Shown: positions 9,281 through 18,355, counted from the first letter of the stretch. The stretch is DNA of 61,323 nucleotides from Candidatus Cloacimonadaceae bacterium (GCA_030693415.1 JAUYAR010000029.1:1-61323); one strand, 5' to 3'. Program-made: numbers and translations. Notes: generated from the letters alone by a model not told the origin.

Positions 9281-9879
9281 GGTTGAAATCCTTTTGCTGC
9301 TTGCTGGGAATCCATGCTATAGCATTCAATCACAAATTCCATGATTGCCGTATCTTTGACGATCTGCTTGGTGATCAGGCCGGATTTGATCTGCGGGAAG
9401 TCGTTGCTGATCTCGGGGTTTGATTTGAGCCTGAGGATAAACTCGTTGATCAAATCAAGCTCACGCACGTTGATATCCACCGGAGTGATGCCGTTGAGGG
9501 TCAGCACACCATTGGCATAAGAGAACTTGCGCACCGCGAGTTTCTGATCGATCTCGCGGCTCAAAGCCACCATCTTGTTCGCCCAGAAGATACGGTTGTT
9601 AAAGGTTCTCTCCAGCTTGTCGAGGTCGGCGCTGGAAAGGTAATCGCCGCTGGTCTGATAGCTCTGCAATTGGCGTTCTGTATCAGCCAGAAACTGTTTG
9701 CGGCTTTGCACTTTTTCCTTGAAACTCATGTTTAGATAGATGTAAGCAGACATCACGATGATCATTCCGACCACGAACGCGATGATGGACTTTTGGAAAG
9801 TTTTTCTTTCCCGTTCGCCCAAGAGCTTCATCTCGCCAAACTTGTTCATGTTGATTTTGAAGTAAAACGCGTTTGTCAT
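9277..9879 (-). CDS. pilN: PilN-like pilus assembly protein
   Basis: A bitopic protein of about 200 aa. The likely start is ATG 9879, with AGGGAG five bases upstream; two in-frame start codons precede it. A cytoplasmic stretch of about 30 residues (in PilN this binds PilM) is followed by one membrane helix (about 32-50), a coiled coil and a domain with VLTLNGITPVDIN near 125. It lies between pilM and pilO, its usual place. Confidence 0.85.
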   Translation of the reverse strand: MTNAFYFKINMNKFGEMKLLGERERKTFQKSIIAFVVGMIIVMSAYIYLNMSFKEKVQSRKQFLADTERQLQSYQTSGDYLSSADLDKLERTFNNRIFWANKMVALSREIDQKLAVRKFSYANGVLTLNGITPVDINVRELDLINEFILRLKSNPEISNDFPQIKSGLITKQIVKDTAIMEFVIECYSMDSQQAAKGFQP

Positions 9880-9888
9880 CATCACTCC

Positions 9889-10959
9889 CTATTCAGCCCG
9901 CATTGCCAAACCAATTGCCAAAGCCAATTGGGGATCTTTTTTGTCCTGGAATTTCTCGGGCATTTCCACATTGATAAACGGCATAAATAACTCGGTGGGA
10001 ATGCTCACTTTATCCTGAATATACTCCAGGAAACCGCGCAGCTTTGCAGTGCCGCCCATCAGATAGAGCTTTCTGAAATCGCTGTTTCCGGCTTCTTTGA
10101 CGTAGAAACGTAGCGACCGGCGGATTTCTTCGACGATGGCATCTTCGGTGGACTTTTCAGATATATCCAGCATGCTGATCGTCTTACTTTCTCCGATACT
10201 GGGATCGTCCAACAAGCCCCATTCGAGTTTGTGAGCATCGGCTGCCTCCCAATCAAGCTGACGTCTGCGCATGATATCGCGGGTAAAATGGTATCCGCCA
10301 TAAGGAATATCACGGGCAAAGAACTTGGATTGCGGACCCCAGATCACCATGTTGGTGCGGTGGGCGCCCAGATTGAGAAGCACAAATACTCCATCCTCTG
10401 CAAACGCATTGAGCGCAAAACTATTGGCGATGGCAAGAGAATCGATATCGACGATATTGGGACTCAGCCCCGCGGTCGCCAACGTGTTGGTGTGCTCGTT
10501 GAGCAGTTCTTTGGAAGTGGCGGCAAGCAGGATGTTCATGTTATTCGTCTTTTCTTCGACGCTCAATACCTGATAATCCAGCACCATGTCCGTTCCGCTG
10601 ATAGGGATGTGCTTTTTGGCTTCGAAAAACAATGCTGATTCCAGCTCATCATCCGGCAGAAAGATAGTCTTGATCTGCTTGATGCTGGTGTTGTCTCCGC
10701 CAATGGAAGTAACCAGATGTTGGATTTTTTTGGGGTTGATCCGCAGGGTTTTTAGGATCTCCACGATCACCGGAGCGAAACGCTCATGCCGTAGATCGCT
10801 GGGGAGATACTCAATTCCGTGGGGAACAGTGGGGCGAACCTCATAGTTCAACAGCTTGAATCCGTCGTGCAATCTCTTCAGATGGACGACCTTTACGCTG
10901 TGCGAACCGATGTCGATTCCCACTGATTCCTTGAACTTAAGCGTTTTTGTTTTCTTCAT
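9889..10959 (-). CDS. pilM: type IV pilus actin-like protein PilM
   Basis: PilM is the cytoplasmic actin/FtsA-fold member of the alignment subcomplex and binds the N-terminus of PilN. The phosphate-1 motif is VGIDIGSHSVKVV (residues 13-25), and a second nucleotide loop, YLMGGTAKLRGF, is near 305-316. The protein has 356 aa, the usual length. It lies 9 bp upstream of pilN. Confidence 0.93.
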   Translation of the reverse strand: MKKTKTLKFKESVGIDIGSHSVKVVHLKRLHDGFKLLNYEVRPTVPHGIEYLPSDLRHERFAPVIVEILKTLRINPKKIQHLVTSIGGDNTSIKQIKTIFLPDDELESALFFEAKKHIPISGTDMVLDYQVLSVEEKTNNMNILLAATSKELLNEHTNTLATAGLSPNIVDIDSLAIANSFALNAFAEDGVFVLLNLGAHRTNMVIWGPQSKFFARDIPYGGYHFTRDIMRRRQLDWEAADAHKLEWGLLDDPSIGESKTISMLDISEKSTEDAIVEEIRRSLRFYVKEAGNSDFRKLYLMGGTAKLRGFLEYIQDKVSIPTELFMPFINVEMPEKFQDKKDPQLALAIGLAMRAE

Positions 10960-10983
10960 AGTTCCTCTTATCTATGACTATAT

Positions 10984-12837
10984 TTATAAGCTTTCGGGTG
11001 GACGTTTGATAACCCAGTTGAGTGCCGCAAAGGGAGTTTCGTCCTTGCGGGTGACTTCAGGAAAATCTATGGGTGATGTCTTGTAAAATCTACTGTCGTA
11101 GAAATAATTTTTCTTATACCCGGTTCCGTTGCCGCTGGCTCCGGGATAGTTCACATTCGTGAGCGGAATTCCCAGCACGGGATCGGTATGGGCGACCAAT
11201 CCGGGCGCGCTTGAGCCGCCGCAAAAGTCGTTCGGTTGATTCCAGAGACCGCCTGATGGCCATTCCGCGTCCAAATAGCTGCGGTGGACAAATCCCCTGC
11301 GGCGTTGCGACACCGAGCCATAGATGCTGATGTATCCGCGTTCCAGATAGGGAACCCGCTCGGGCCAGATCGGATTATACCAGGGAAAATCAATCAGCGG
11401 AGGCCATGGCACAGATTGCGGAAATCTCCTGCGATGTAGGTCGATCCATTTATATACCGTGTTTCCAATTCTAAAGTTTGGCACCGATGGATGCGGGTGT
11501 TGATATTCAAAAGTGAAGACGCCATCCTTCCAGTTTACGCCTCTACCGTCCCCCAAGGCTGCCATTGCGGCATAGATCCAGATTCCACCAAAGCCGGTGT
11601 CCGGTCCCATATTGGTGTGAATGCGCAGTGAGTCCACAGGACTGCGATAGGCATATTTCACCACGATGGATTTCTCGGATACAAGCCCGACGACATCGCT
11701 GCTATTGCCCGCCGGATTGGTTCCCCTGCTTGTTCCGGAGAGCAAAATGTCTCCGATCAGGAAAAGAGTGTCCGCGCAACCCCAGGTTTGATATGACCCG
11801 AAGGTGCCTTTCAGCCACAGCTTGCTGTTGACAAATTGAGACCGGTTCCCTGAATTACCGTTGCCTGCCATCGTCCACACGGTATCACGGATCATATAAC
11901 TGTTGCGATATTGTAGGTTTGCCGGATTAGGCGGCGGGTAGGGAATATAGACATCGGAAAAACTTCGCACCCAGTCAGTTGGATCCCCCATTTGTGCAGT
12001 ATAGCTTGATCCATTGACTTCAACTAACATTATGCGTTCACGATCGAGATCGGAGGGACCCACATAGTTTCCTGTATTGCGAATGCGGTTTGCCTGATCG
12101 GGGAATACCACGTGACCGTAATTCTCGGTCAAGCCTCCGGGGAATACTTCGTTCACGTTGTAGCCCGCTGGATTAGAAAGCACTACGCCGTTGGTGGTTA
12201 CCCACCCATGAAAGATCGGCCATCCGTTGTTGTCTCCGCCGCCGCCTTGTTTGATCCGGATATCGGTGTTGCTATGCACTCTGCCATACAACATGTCTGG
12301 TCCCCAGAAATACACGGGGTTGCCATGCATCGAAGCATCGGTATCGCTAAAATACATAAACTTGGCGAAGGTTTCGCTTTCCAGGGTCAAAACTCCATAT
12401 TTACGGATGATGGAGTGCTTGGGATTGGCAAACGCCACCTGACCGATCCCGGTTTTGGATCTAACTAAGGAGCGCACTTCGGTCATTTGTTTTTGATCGC
12501 CCACCACGATATCTTCCAGGGTATCCAATGTGGTTCCCTTCTGAAGCACGGATTGCATTTTAAACGTCTTTTTCATGGCTGAATTGACGATCTCCACCGC
12601 TCTTTCGGTGGTTCTGACCGGAATAATAACTGAGCCCATCTTTTGGGCGATCTTTTGCCCGCGGTAGGCTTCCGAACGCAGAAACAGCATCGTCTGAAGA
12701 TTCTCAAAGTCATACTGAAACGCCATCACGTCTCGCATCGCCAGGCTGGACAGGGTGAAACCGGACATCATCGCGATCACCATCAAAAGCATGGCTACGG
12801 TGATGTTCCCACTGGGTTTTCTTATGTATTGCAGCAT
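10984..12837 (-). CDS. PilX-like, membrane-anchored pilus-locus protein (possible DUF4900 type)
   Basis: A 617-aa protein with a hydrophobic helix at about residues 12-33 (ITVAMLLMVIAMMSGFTLSS) followed by an amphipathic stretch, as in PilX-type minor pilins, but without the G/FxxxxE prepilin peptidase site. The long C-terminal part is aromatic- and Gly/Asn-rich with MLYGRVHSNTDIRI and WVTTNGVVLSN, which resembles DUF4900 proteins; I recall this family and have not searched it. It lies between two prepilins and pilM, so a role as a large pilus-tip or priming subunit is likely but unproven. Confidence 0.6.
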   Translation of the reverse strand: MLQYIRKPSGNITVAMLLMVIAMMSGFTLSSLAMRDVMAFQYDFENLQTMLFLRSEAYRGQKIAQKMGSVIIPVRTTERAVEIVNSAMKKTFKMQSVLQKGTTLDTLEDIVVGDQKQMTEVRSLVRSKTGIGQVAFANPKHSIIRKYGVLTLESETFAKFMYFSDTDASMHGNPVYFWGPDMLYGRVHSNTDIRIKQGGGGDNNGWPIFHGWVTTNGVVLSNPAGYNVNEVFPGGLTENYGHVVFPDQANRIRNTGNYVGPSDLDRERIMLVEVNGSSYTAQMGDPTDWVRSFSDVYIPYPPPNPANLQYRNSYMIRDTVWTMAGNGNSGNRSQFVNSKLWLKGTFGSYQTWGCADTLFLIGDILLSGTSRGTNPAGNSSDVVGLVSEKSIVVKYAYRSPVDSLRIHTNMGPDTGFGGIWIYAAMAALGDGRGVNWKDGVFTFEYQHPHPSVPNFRIGNTVYKWIDLHRRRFPQSVPWPPLIDFPWYNPIWPERVPYLERGYISIYGSVSQRRRGFVHRSYLDAEWPSGGLWNQPNDFCGGSSAPGLVAHTDPVLGIPLTNVNYPGASGNGTGYKKNYFYDSRFYKTSPIDFPEVTRKDETPFAALNWVIKRPPESL

Positions 12838-12868
12838 AAGACCTCCTTAGGCAGTAAAAAAGATATTG

Positions 12869-13474
12869 TCATTTTTTCACCATCTTGGTCTTGTATTTGA
12901 TATAACGGAATGCGTCCTTGCCGGTCTTGACCTTTCCGTGCAAGGTCACTTCGATAGCGATTAATTCCGGACCTTGGTTGACCTTTTTGATCTGGAACTT
13001 TTCCAGGGTCATCGTGTCCAGCTTGTCTCTTTTGGGAAATAGATAAACAGGTGAGGAGATCTGGATGCCGCGATGCACATAAGTGGCGCGAACCGCGTTG
13101 TCATAGAGAAAGAACTGTGCATAGTCCGTGGTTTCCAGACCGTCCTTGGTGGGGGGAGTCACTTTGATTGCATTGCCGGTTGTAGCACCAAAGGGTGCTC
13201 CGAGCAATCTCATATATATGGCATTGTTCACACCGAGAAATTCAACGTTGTTTCCGGTGCCGGCAGCGATGCCGTTTTTGATCGTATTCAGGCATTCAAG
13301 ACCGTCTTTTTGCAAATCCGCCCAGGCATTTAGCTCCTGGTATTTACGGAAAAACAAGCTGATCCCCACTGCGGAGATCATGATCAGGATCACCACGATC
13401 ACCATGACCACGATCACTTCGATCAGGCTGACGCCGCGCTGGTTTGACAAGGGGTGTTTCAGATTCAACTTCAT
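12869..13474 (-). CDS. prepilin-like minor pilin (PilW/GspJ-type)
   Basis: The leader peptide ends NQRG, followed by VSLIEVIVVMVIVVILIMI, so Glu5 of the mature protein is present and the hydrophobic pilin helix follows. ATG 13474 is chosen; an in-frame GTG at 13486 immediately after the upstream stop is possible. The mature part (about 188 aa) is typical for a minor pilin. It is processed by a prepilin peptidase, which is not encoded in this window. Confidence 0.85.
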   Translation of the reverse strand: MKLNLKHPLSNQRGVSLIEVIVVMVIVVILIMISAVGISLFFRKYQELNAWADLQKDGLECLNTIKNGIAAGTGNNVEFLGVNNAIYMRLLGAPFGATTGNAIKVTPPTKDGLETTDYAQFFLYDNAVRATYVHRGIQISSPVYLFPKRDKLDTMTLEKFQIKKVNQGPELIAIEVTLHGKVKTGKDAFRYIKYKTKMVKK

Positions 13475-13486
13475 CGGGTTTTCCAC

Positions 13487-13966
13487 TTACATAAAATAGT
13501 CTTCGCGCATGCGGATATAGCGTGGTTCCTTGGTGAATGGATCACGCCAGGTGAGGGTCGCCACCAGGTAAACAAAATCCAGCAATTGCTCGTTTGAGGA
13601 TTCCTGACCACGCCTAAGCTCGATCGTCATCCTGCCGGTGAGCACCTTGCCTTTGGTGAGCTCATCGATCACATACTCAACGCCGGTCTGGAGAAGGAAA
13701 GGCTGGCTGCGGGAATGACGGTAATACTCCATCTCCAATTCTCCGGTGACGAGCAGAGTAGCAACCCGGTCACGATAATTCGTGACCAGCTGCTTCTCCG
13801 CAAAAACTACTCCGATATAGATGCTGATTACCAGTATGACAATCACCAGCACCAAAACCAGTGCTTCGATCAGGGTCATGCCGCTTTGTCGGCGGATGAA
13901 CTCAAAGGGTTTATCCGCCCTAAAGGTCAAATCGGTTGCCTGAGATGTCATCTTAGTAATCCTCAT
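13487..13966 (-). CDS. prepilin-like minor pilin (PilV-type)
   Basis: The leader ends RRQSG and the mature protein starts MTLIEALVLVLVIVILVIS, with Glu5 in place. From ATG 13966 the leader is 29 residues; an internal ATG at 13951 has a better spaced GAGG and would shorten it to 24. The C-terminal region (LVATLTWRDPFTKEPRYIRM) resembles PilV-type pilins with a WxDP-like strand. It starts 2 bp after the pilT stop. Confidence 0.85.
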   Translation of the reverse strand: MRITKMTSQATDLTFRADKPFEFIRRQSGMTLIEALVLVLVIVILVISIYIGVVFAEKQLVTNYRDRVATLLVTGELEMEYYRHSRSQPFLLQTGVEYVIDELTKGKVLTGRMTIELRRGQESSNEQLLDFVYLVATLTWRDPFTKEPRYIRMREDYFM

Positions 13967-13968
13967 TA

Positions 13969-15024
13969 TCAGAATCCTGCACCAGTGGCAAATTGTTTCG
14001 CATTTTCGGCAAATTCTTCCGCGATGGTGCGCTCGATCAGATTGTTCATCACGAGGTTATACAGTGATTGATCGCGGGTTTGCATGCCTTCTTTGGTGCT
14101 CGCTTGGATGATGGAAGGGAGCTGATAGGTCTTTTCTTCGCGAATGAGGTTTCTCACCGCGGCGTTTGCTACCATGATTTCCACTGCCGGAACGCGTCCC
14201 TTGCCGTCTTTGGTGGGCAGAAGGATCTGCGAGATCACCGCTTCCAGGGATTCGGAAAGCATGGAACGAACCTGTTGCTGCTGTTCCTTGGGGAACATGT
14301 CGATGATCCGGTCAATGGATTTGGTGCAGCTTCCGGTGTGCAGAGTGGCAAAAACGAGATGTCCCGTTTCCGCTGCTGTCAACGCCAGCGACACGGTCTC
14401 CAAATCCCGCATTTCACCTACTAAGATGACGTCCGGATCTTCACGCAGGGCGCTGCGCAGGGCAGCAGTGAAACTCCAGGTATCGTGCCCCAGCTCGCGT
14501 TGGTTGATCAGGCTGTTTTTACTCCTGTGAACAAACTCGATGGGGTCTTCCACGGTGATGATGTGACAATTTCGCTTTTCGTTGACGGAATCGATCATTG
14601 TCGCCAGAGTTGTGGATTTTCCGCTTCCGGTGGGTCCGGTCACGAGGATCAGTCCCTTTTCCTTGGTGGTCAACCGCTTCAGAATTTCCGGCAGATGCAA
14701 TTCATCATAGCTCTTGATTTCATTTGGAATCACGCGGAAAGCGGCGGAAATGCCGTTGATCTGATGAAACGCGTTCACACGAAAGCGCACATCGTTACTT
14801 AGCTTGGTGGAAAAGTCGATTTCCAGGTTTCTTTTAAAGAGCTCCTGCTGGGATTCGTTCATGACGCCGAAGACCAGGTTCTCCACTTCCTCCACGGAAA
14901 GAATGGGTAGGTTCAGGCGTTTCATTCTGCCGTTGACGCGCACCATGGGATGCGAGCCCGCTGCGACGTGCAAATCCGATGCACCGGCTTCGGCAGTGAA
15001 ACGTAGCAGTTCGTGGATAGTCAA
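13969..15024 (-). CDS. pilT: type IV pilus retraction ATPase PilT
   Basis: PilT powers pilus retraction and twitching. The start is taken as TTG 15024: GGGAGG lies 8 bp upstream, the protein then begins with the conserved (M)TIHELLRF, and the overlap with pilA disappears. An ATG at 15099 would put 25 unrelated residues inside the pilA gene. Walker A GPTGSGKST is near residue 130, Walker B is ILVGEMRDLET, and the PilT-specific AIRNLIRE motif appears as AVRNLIRE near 305. The length of 351 aa is usual. There is no zinc tetracysteine, unlike PilB. Confidence 0.95.
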   Translation of the reverse strand: MTIHELLRFTAEAGASDLHVAAGSHPMVRVNGRMKRLNLPILSVEEVENLVFGVMNESQQELFKRNLEIDFSTKLSNDVRFRVNAFHQINGISAAFRVIPNEIKSYDELHLPEILKRLTTKEKGLILVTGPTGSGKSTTLATMIDSVNEKRNCHIITVEDPIEFVHRSKNSLINQRELGHDTWSFTAALRSALREDPDVILVGEMRDLETVSLALTAAETGHLVFATLHTGSCTKSIDRIIDMFPKEQQQQVRSMLSESLEAVISQILLPTKDGKGRVPAVEIMVANAAVRNLIREEKTYQLPSIIQASTKEGMQTRDQSLYNLVMNNLIERTIAEEFAENAKQFATGAGF

Positions 15025-15040
15025 CTTATCGTCCTCCCGA

Positions 15041-15478
15041 TTAGTCCGTTTCCGTTCCTCCGGATTCAGGGTTTGTCCAGGTATCGACACCATAGCCATG
15101 GAACTTTGCCTCTTTCACTTCATACCATACCTGTTTGCCTTCGCCGCCGGCGAAATCCTGGGTGGAAGTTGCGATGATCTTGTTGGGGGGATTGCCGGTC
15201 ACGTCAAACTTCCAGTTTTTGATTGTGGCTTCGCCCAAGCGGGCTTCTTTCATGGCAAGCACGACGGAAAAGTTATCGGTGCTGCCATTGGTTTGAAGAT
15301 AGACGTCGTAAGTTTTGCGAATCGTGCTGATCGCAGTTTGCGCTTCGGTTGAGCGGGATTTTTCCACATATCTGAGATAGCGGGGAACTGCCAAAGCTGC
15401 CAGGATGGCAACGATGATCACGACCACCAATATTTCGATAAGCGTGAAGCCCTTTTGGTTTTTCAGTTTACTGAGCAT
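15041..15478 (-). CDS. pilA: major type IV pilin (PilA)
   Basis: A short leader (MLSKLKNQKG) is followed by FTLIEILVVVIIVAILAALAV, the canonical class IVa N-methyl-Phe pilin start with Glu5. The mature protein is about 135 aa. AGGAGG lies upstream. As the first gene behind a sigma-54-like site, it is probably the most expressed pilin. A GspG-type pseudopilin is possible but less likely given pilT beside it. The C-terminus has no disulfide-loop cysteine pair. Confidence 0.92.
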   Translation of the reverse strand: MLSKLKNQKGFTLIEILVVVIIVAILAALAVPRYLRYVEKSRSTEAQTAISTIRKTYDVYLQTNGSTDNFSVVLAMKEARLGEATIKNWKFDVTGNPPNKIIATSTQDFAGGEGKQVWYEVKEAKFHGYGVDTWTNPESGGTETD

Positions 15479-15521
15479 TTTGTCTTCCTCCTAAGGAATA
15501 TTTTTATTGTAACTTGGTATT

Positions 15522-15541
15522 AAGCACATTGTGTGCCAAAG
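15522..15541 (-). promoter_or_regulatory. sigma-54-like promoter of the pilus operon
   Basis: On the minus strand the site reads TTTGGCACACAATGTGCTT, with GG and GC separated by 10 bases as required for the -24/-12 elements, and it matches TTGGCAC-N5-TTGC except for one base. Transcription would start near 15513, about 35 bp before pilA. Control of pilA by RpoN and PilR is well known in other bacteria. An overlapping TTGCAC-N17-TTAATA could serve sigma-70 instead. Confidence 0.55.
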
Positions 15542-15651
15542 TGCAAAAAAATACTATTTCCACACTGTTTCAATAAAATGACTTGACGTATCTTTGTCCA
15601 CATATTTTTTGCACCCATTGAAAACTAATCTGAAATCAAAGGAGCTTCATA

Positions 15652-17685
15652 ATGCATCCATCCTCATTCAGAGCACTCATAACGGCGCTCGCGCTCATAG
15701 CTGCGCCGATGTTAGTCGCCGAAATCGTGTTGGTTCCCACTGCAGTGACCAATCAAAATAGACTGAACGACACGGACGTCCTTGCCGAATATAACGGTGG
15801 CGCGATCCTGCGTAGCGATCTCGACAAAAAAATCTCCAAAATCCCGCCCAACGCCCAGGGAAGATATCGCACCGTGGAAGGGCAGATACAGGTTCTGGAT
15901 ATCATGGCGGTGGAGGAAGCCTTTATGGCAAAGGCTTTGCAATTGGGCATCGACAAAGAACCCGAAGTGGCTGAAAAGATCAACTCCGGATTGAGACAAT
16001 TCTATATCCAGGAATTCTATACCCGCAACGTCGGCAACTTGGTCGTAATCACCGAAGATGACAAACGCACATATTATCTGGAAAACAAAGCCGCCTTCTA
16101 CCTCTTTCCAAACATCAGCATAAACTACCTCCAAGCCGAGAACGAAGAGCAAGCCCGGCTGGCGATCCAGATGCTAAACAAAGGTGATTCCTTTTCCAAC
16201 GTTTCTGATCTGTATAATATGAATACCTACGTGAAGGGGCTCAAAGGCGTGGTCAAAAACATCCGGCTCAATGGAAACATCCCCGGCATCGGAAACGACC
16301 TCCCTCTCGAAAACCTCATCGCCGCCAATCTCGAAAAGCTGAACTCCATCGTCGGTCCCGTGCAAACCTCCACCGGATGGCATGTCTTCATGGTGATAGA
16401 ACACGTTGCCGGTAGCCAACGGGACTACTCTGAAGTGCAGCCGGAACTCGATCAGCGCGTCCGTCCACTCGTCGAAAGACGCATCCTCAACGAACTAACC
16501 GACCGCATCAAGGCAAAATATAACGTGGTTATCAAAGACGATTTGCTCGCAGAGATCGACCTGAAAGTCCTCAAAGCCAAACCCGAGATCGAATCCGCCC
16601 TCGTCGTCACTTCTTCCAATCCCGAGATCTCGATGAGCGTCAAACAGGCTTATGACAGCTTCAACCGCCTCAGCCAGCAGGAACAGCTTTTTTATACAAA
16701 AGGCGGCGGCGCGGCACAATTAGTCGAACAGGAGCTGATCCGCAACCTCCTTTTTGTGGAAGCCAAAGCACTGAACTACGAACAGTATTTTCAAGGCAAC
16801 GAAGAATATGAGCAGATGCGCCGCTATTTTATCCTGAACGTTGCTTTCCGCAGACTGGTTTTGGATGCCATCAAGGTCAGCTCCGAAGAAAGCAGAAAAT
16901 ACTATGATGCACGTCTCAGCGAATACACCTCACCCGCCTCCCGCGCCATCCAGGTTCTCTGGTTTAAAAATGAAAAAACCGCAAACCGCGCCTGGAAGAA
17001 CTTTAAACGCGCTCACAAACTCAATGACGAAAAACGCATGCAAAGCCTGATCGCGGAATATTCCACCCGTCCGGAGCAAGCCCTGTTGGACAATCAATAT
17101 AACAACGGCGTCATCACCGGCATCGGGCAGGACGCTGATTTTTCCAAACGCATCTGGGACAACCCGGTCGGCTATCTCAGCCCGGTCTTTACCACCGCCA
17201 AAGGCGAAGTCGTATTCTTCCGCACTACCAAGGAAAACCCCGAGATTGTGAAACCCTTCACCGAGATGGAACCCCGCATCTTTGGCATCCTCAAAAAGGA
17301 AAAAGAAACCAGCCAACAGCAAAAAGTATCCCAAGAACTGTTTGAAGAATTCAACCTGCGCAAATATCCGGAACGCATCCGCCTGCTCCTCAGCGCCGAA
17401 GAACTCTTTAACCTCGCGGACAATTCTGCCCGAAACCGCAGTTTCAACGACGCCATCACCTTCTACAACCAGATCATCCAAAACTATAAAAACAACACCG
17501 ATGACTATAAAGCCTCTTTCATGAAAGCTTTCATCATCGCCGAAGAAATGAAGAACACCGATCTCGCTCTCGATCTCTTCAAGGCTTTCGTGAAAGATTT
17601 CCCCACAGGTGATCTGCATGAATCCGCGCAATTTATGATCGAATCCCTCGAAGGAAACATCGATCTCAATATCGACGGCGAATAA
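15652..17685 (+). CDS. SurA/PpiD-like periplasmic peptidyl-prolyl isomerase with TPR end
   Basis: The protein has 677 aa and a signal peptide (residues 1 to about 23, ending MLVA). An N-terminal chaperone region (VLAEYNGGAILRSDLDKKI, near 42-60) precedes a parvulin-like domain at about 150-255 ending in STGWHVFMVIEH. A second, weaker parvulin-like unit lies at about 425-530. The C-terminus (about 575-665) has two TPR-like repeats, a feature absent from classical SurA. The likely role is folding of outer-membrane or exported proteins. It is divergent from the pilus operon, with its own terminator. Confidence 0.8.
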   Translation: MHPSSFRALITALALIAAPMLVAEIVLVPTAVTNQNRLNDTDVLAEYNGGAILRSDLDKKISKIPPNAQGRYRTVEGQIQVLDIMAVEEAFMAKALQLGIDKEPEVAEKINSGLRQFYIQEFYTRNVGNLVVITEDDKRTYYLENKAAFYLFPNISINYLQAENEEQARLAIQMLNKGDSFSNVSDLYNMNTYVKGLKGVVKNIRLNGNIPGIGNDLPLENLIAANLEKLNSIVGPVQTSTGWHVFMVIEHVAGSQRDYSEVQPELDQRVRPLVERRILNELTDRIKAKYNVVIKDDLLAEIDLKVLKAKPEIESALVVTSSNPEISMSVKQAYDSFNRLSQQEQLFYTKGGGAAQLVEQELIRNLLFVEAKALNYEQYFQGNEEYEQMRRYFILNVAFRRLVLDAIKVSSEESRKYYDARLSEYTSPASRAIQVLWFKNEKTANRAWKNFKRAHKLNDEKRMQSLIAEYSTRPEQALLDNQYNNGVITGIGQDADFSKRIWDNPVGYLSPVFTTAKGEVVFFRTTKENPEIVKPFTEMEPRIFGILKKEKETSQQQKVSQELFEEFNLRKYPERIRLLLSAEELFNLADNSARNRSFNDAITFYNQIIQNYKNNTDDYKASFMKAFIIAEEMKNTDLALDLFKAFVKDFPTGDLHESAQFMIESLEGNIDLNIDGE

Positions 17686-17703
17686 AACAAGCTGCGAACC
17701 TGA

Positions 17704-17743
17704 CCCAAAAGAAACCCCTCCACACGGAGGGTTTTCTTTTTGG
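17704..17743. terminator. terminator after the SurA-like gene
   Basis: CCCTCC-ACAC-GGAGGG is followed by TTTTCTTTTT. The flanks extend the pairing (ACCCAAAAG...CTTTTTGGGT), so it could act on both strands. Confidence 0.85.
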
Positions 17744-17752
17744 GTGAACGCT

Positions 17753-17880
17753 ATGGAATTACCGACGTCCCCGTCGGTTCATGTCCGCAGGATCAGTTAC
17801 AGATTTGTGGATGGATTACGATATGTGCAAATGTGTCAAGCTCAGCGCCACCGTCGCCGACGGGGACGTCGGCGTTCCAT
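17753..17880 (+). repeat. composite REP unit U1
   Basis: It opens ATGGAATT and hairpin ACCGACGTCCCCGTCGGT, continues with one TTCATGTCCGCAGGATC module and a TTACAGATTTGTG module, and closes with hairpin GCCGACGGGGACGTCGGC and GTTCCAT. It is the shortest complete unit, at 128 bp. From here to 18058 I see no gene. Confidence 0.9.
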
Positions 17881-18058
17881 GAGGTGGCGCTGTGGGGAAT
17901 CGGAATTACCCACCCCACTGGGAAGCCGAACTCCGATTCGGCTAAGTCGTAAAAAAAAACTCTCCTCCCCATGCTTGACATTATGTCATCATAGTCCGCA
18001 GTAATGCAAGAACATATCAATACTATACACATATTCATAGCAAGCTTGTCTCTCCTTA

Positions 18059-18116
18059 GCATTACGGAGTCAATACGGACTTAGTCCGTAATGAGTCCGT
18101 ATTGATTCCGTAATGC
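18059..18116. repeat. long nested hairpin, copy 2 (inverted)
   Basis: This is the exact reverse complement of 564-621 over 58 bp. It is followed by AAGGGGGAGATGTAGCG and the modules in the next entry. Confidence 0.92.
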
Positions 18117-18121
18117 TAAGG

Positions 18122-18235
18122 GGGAGATGTAGCGCAGGATGCCGATCCTGCGGGTGAACAGATGAGCGGGTGAACAGGTGAGTGGGTGAACAGGTGAACC
18201 CGTCATTCCAGCGAAGGCTGGAATCCAGTCCTTGA
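18122..18235. repeat. accompanying modules: GCAGGAT palindrome, GTGAAC repeats, ATTCC palindrome
   Basis: In order: GCGCAGGATGCCGATCCTGCG (an inverted repeat), a run of GTGAACAGGTGA-like 8-mers at about 18154-18200, and CATTCCAGCGAAGGCTGGAATC at about 18204-18225, a palindrome resembling the CATTCCCGCGAA repeats found in many bacteria. The first two recur in the same relative order, inverted, at 61060-61134. No gene is seen in 18236-18355. Confidence 0.7.
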
Positions 18236-18355
18236 CTTAAAACTTTGCCTGTAAATGATTTAATGGTTTTTATTAGATGTCAACGGCGGAGTTTTGGGTT
18301 AAAGCGAAGTCTCAGCAAAATAAAGACGTGAAATTTATGGGGTTGCCGCGTAGTA

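Noticed and set aside
15025-15099. ATG start 25 codons upstream for pilT
   Set aside because: Those codons overlap the pilA coding end; the TTG at 15024 has an ideal ribosome site and gives the conserved PilT N-terminus.
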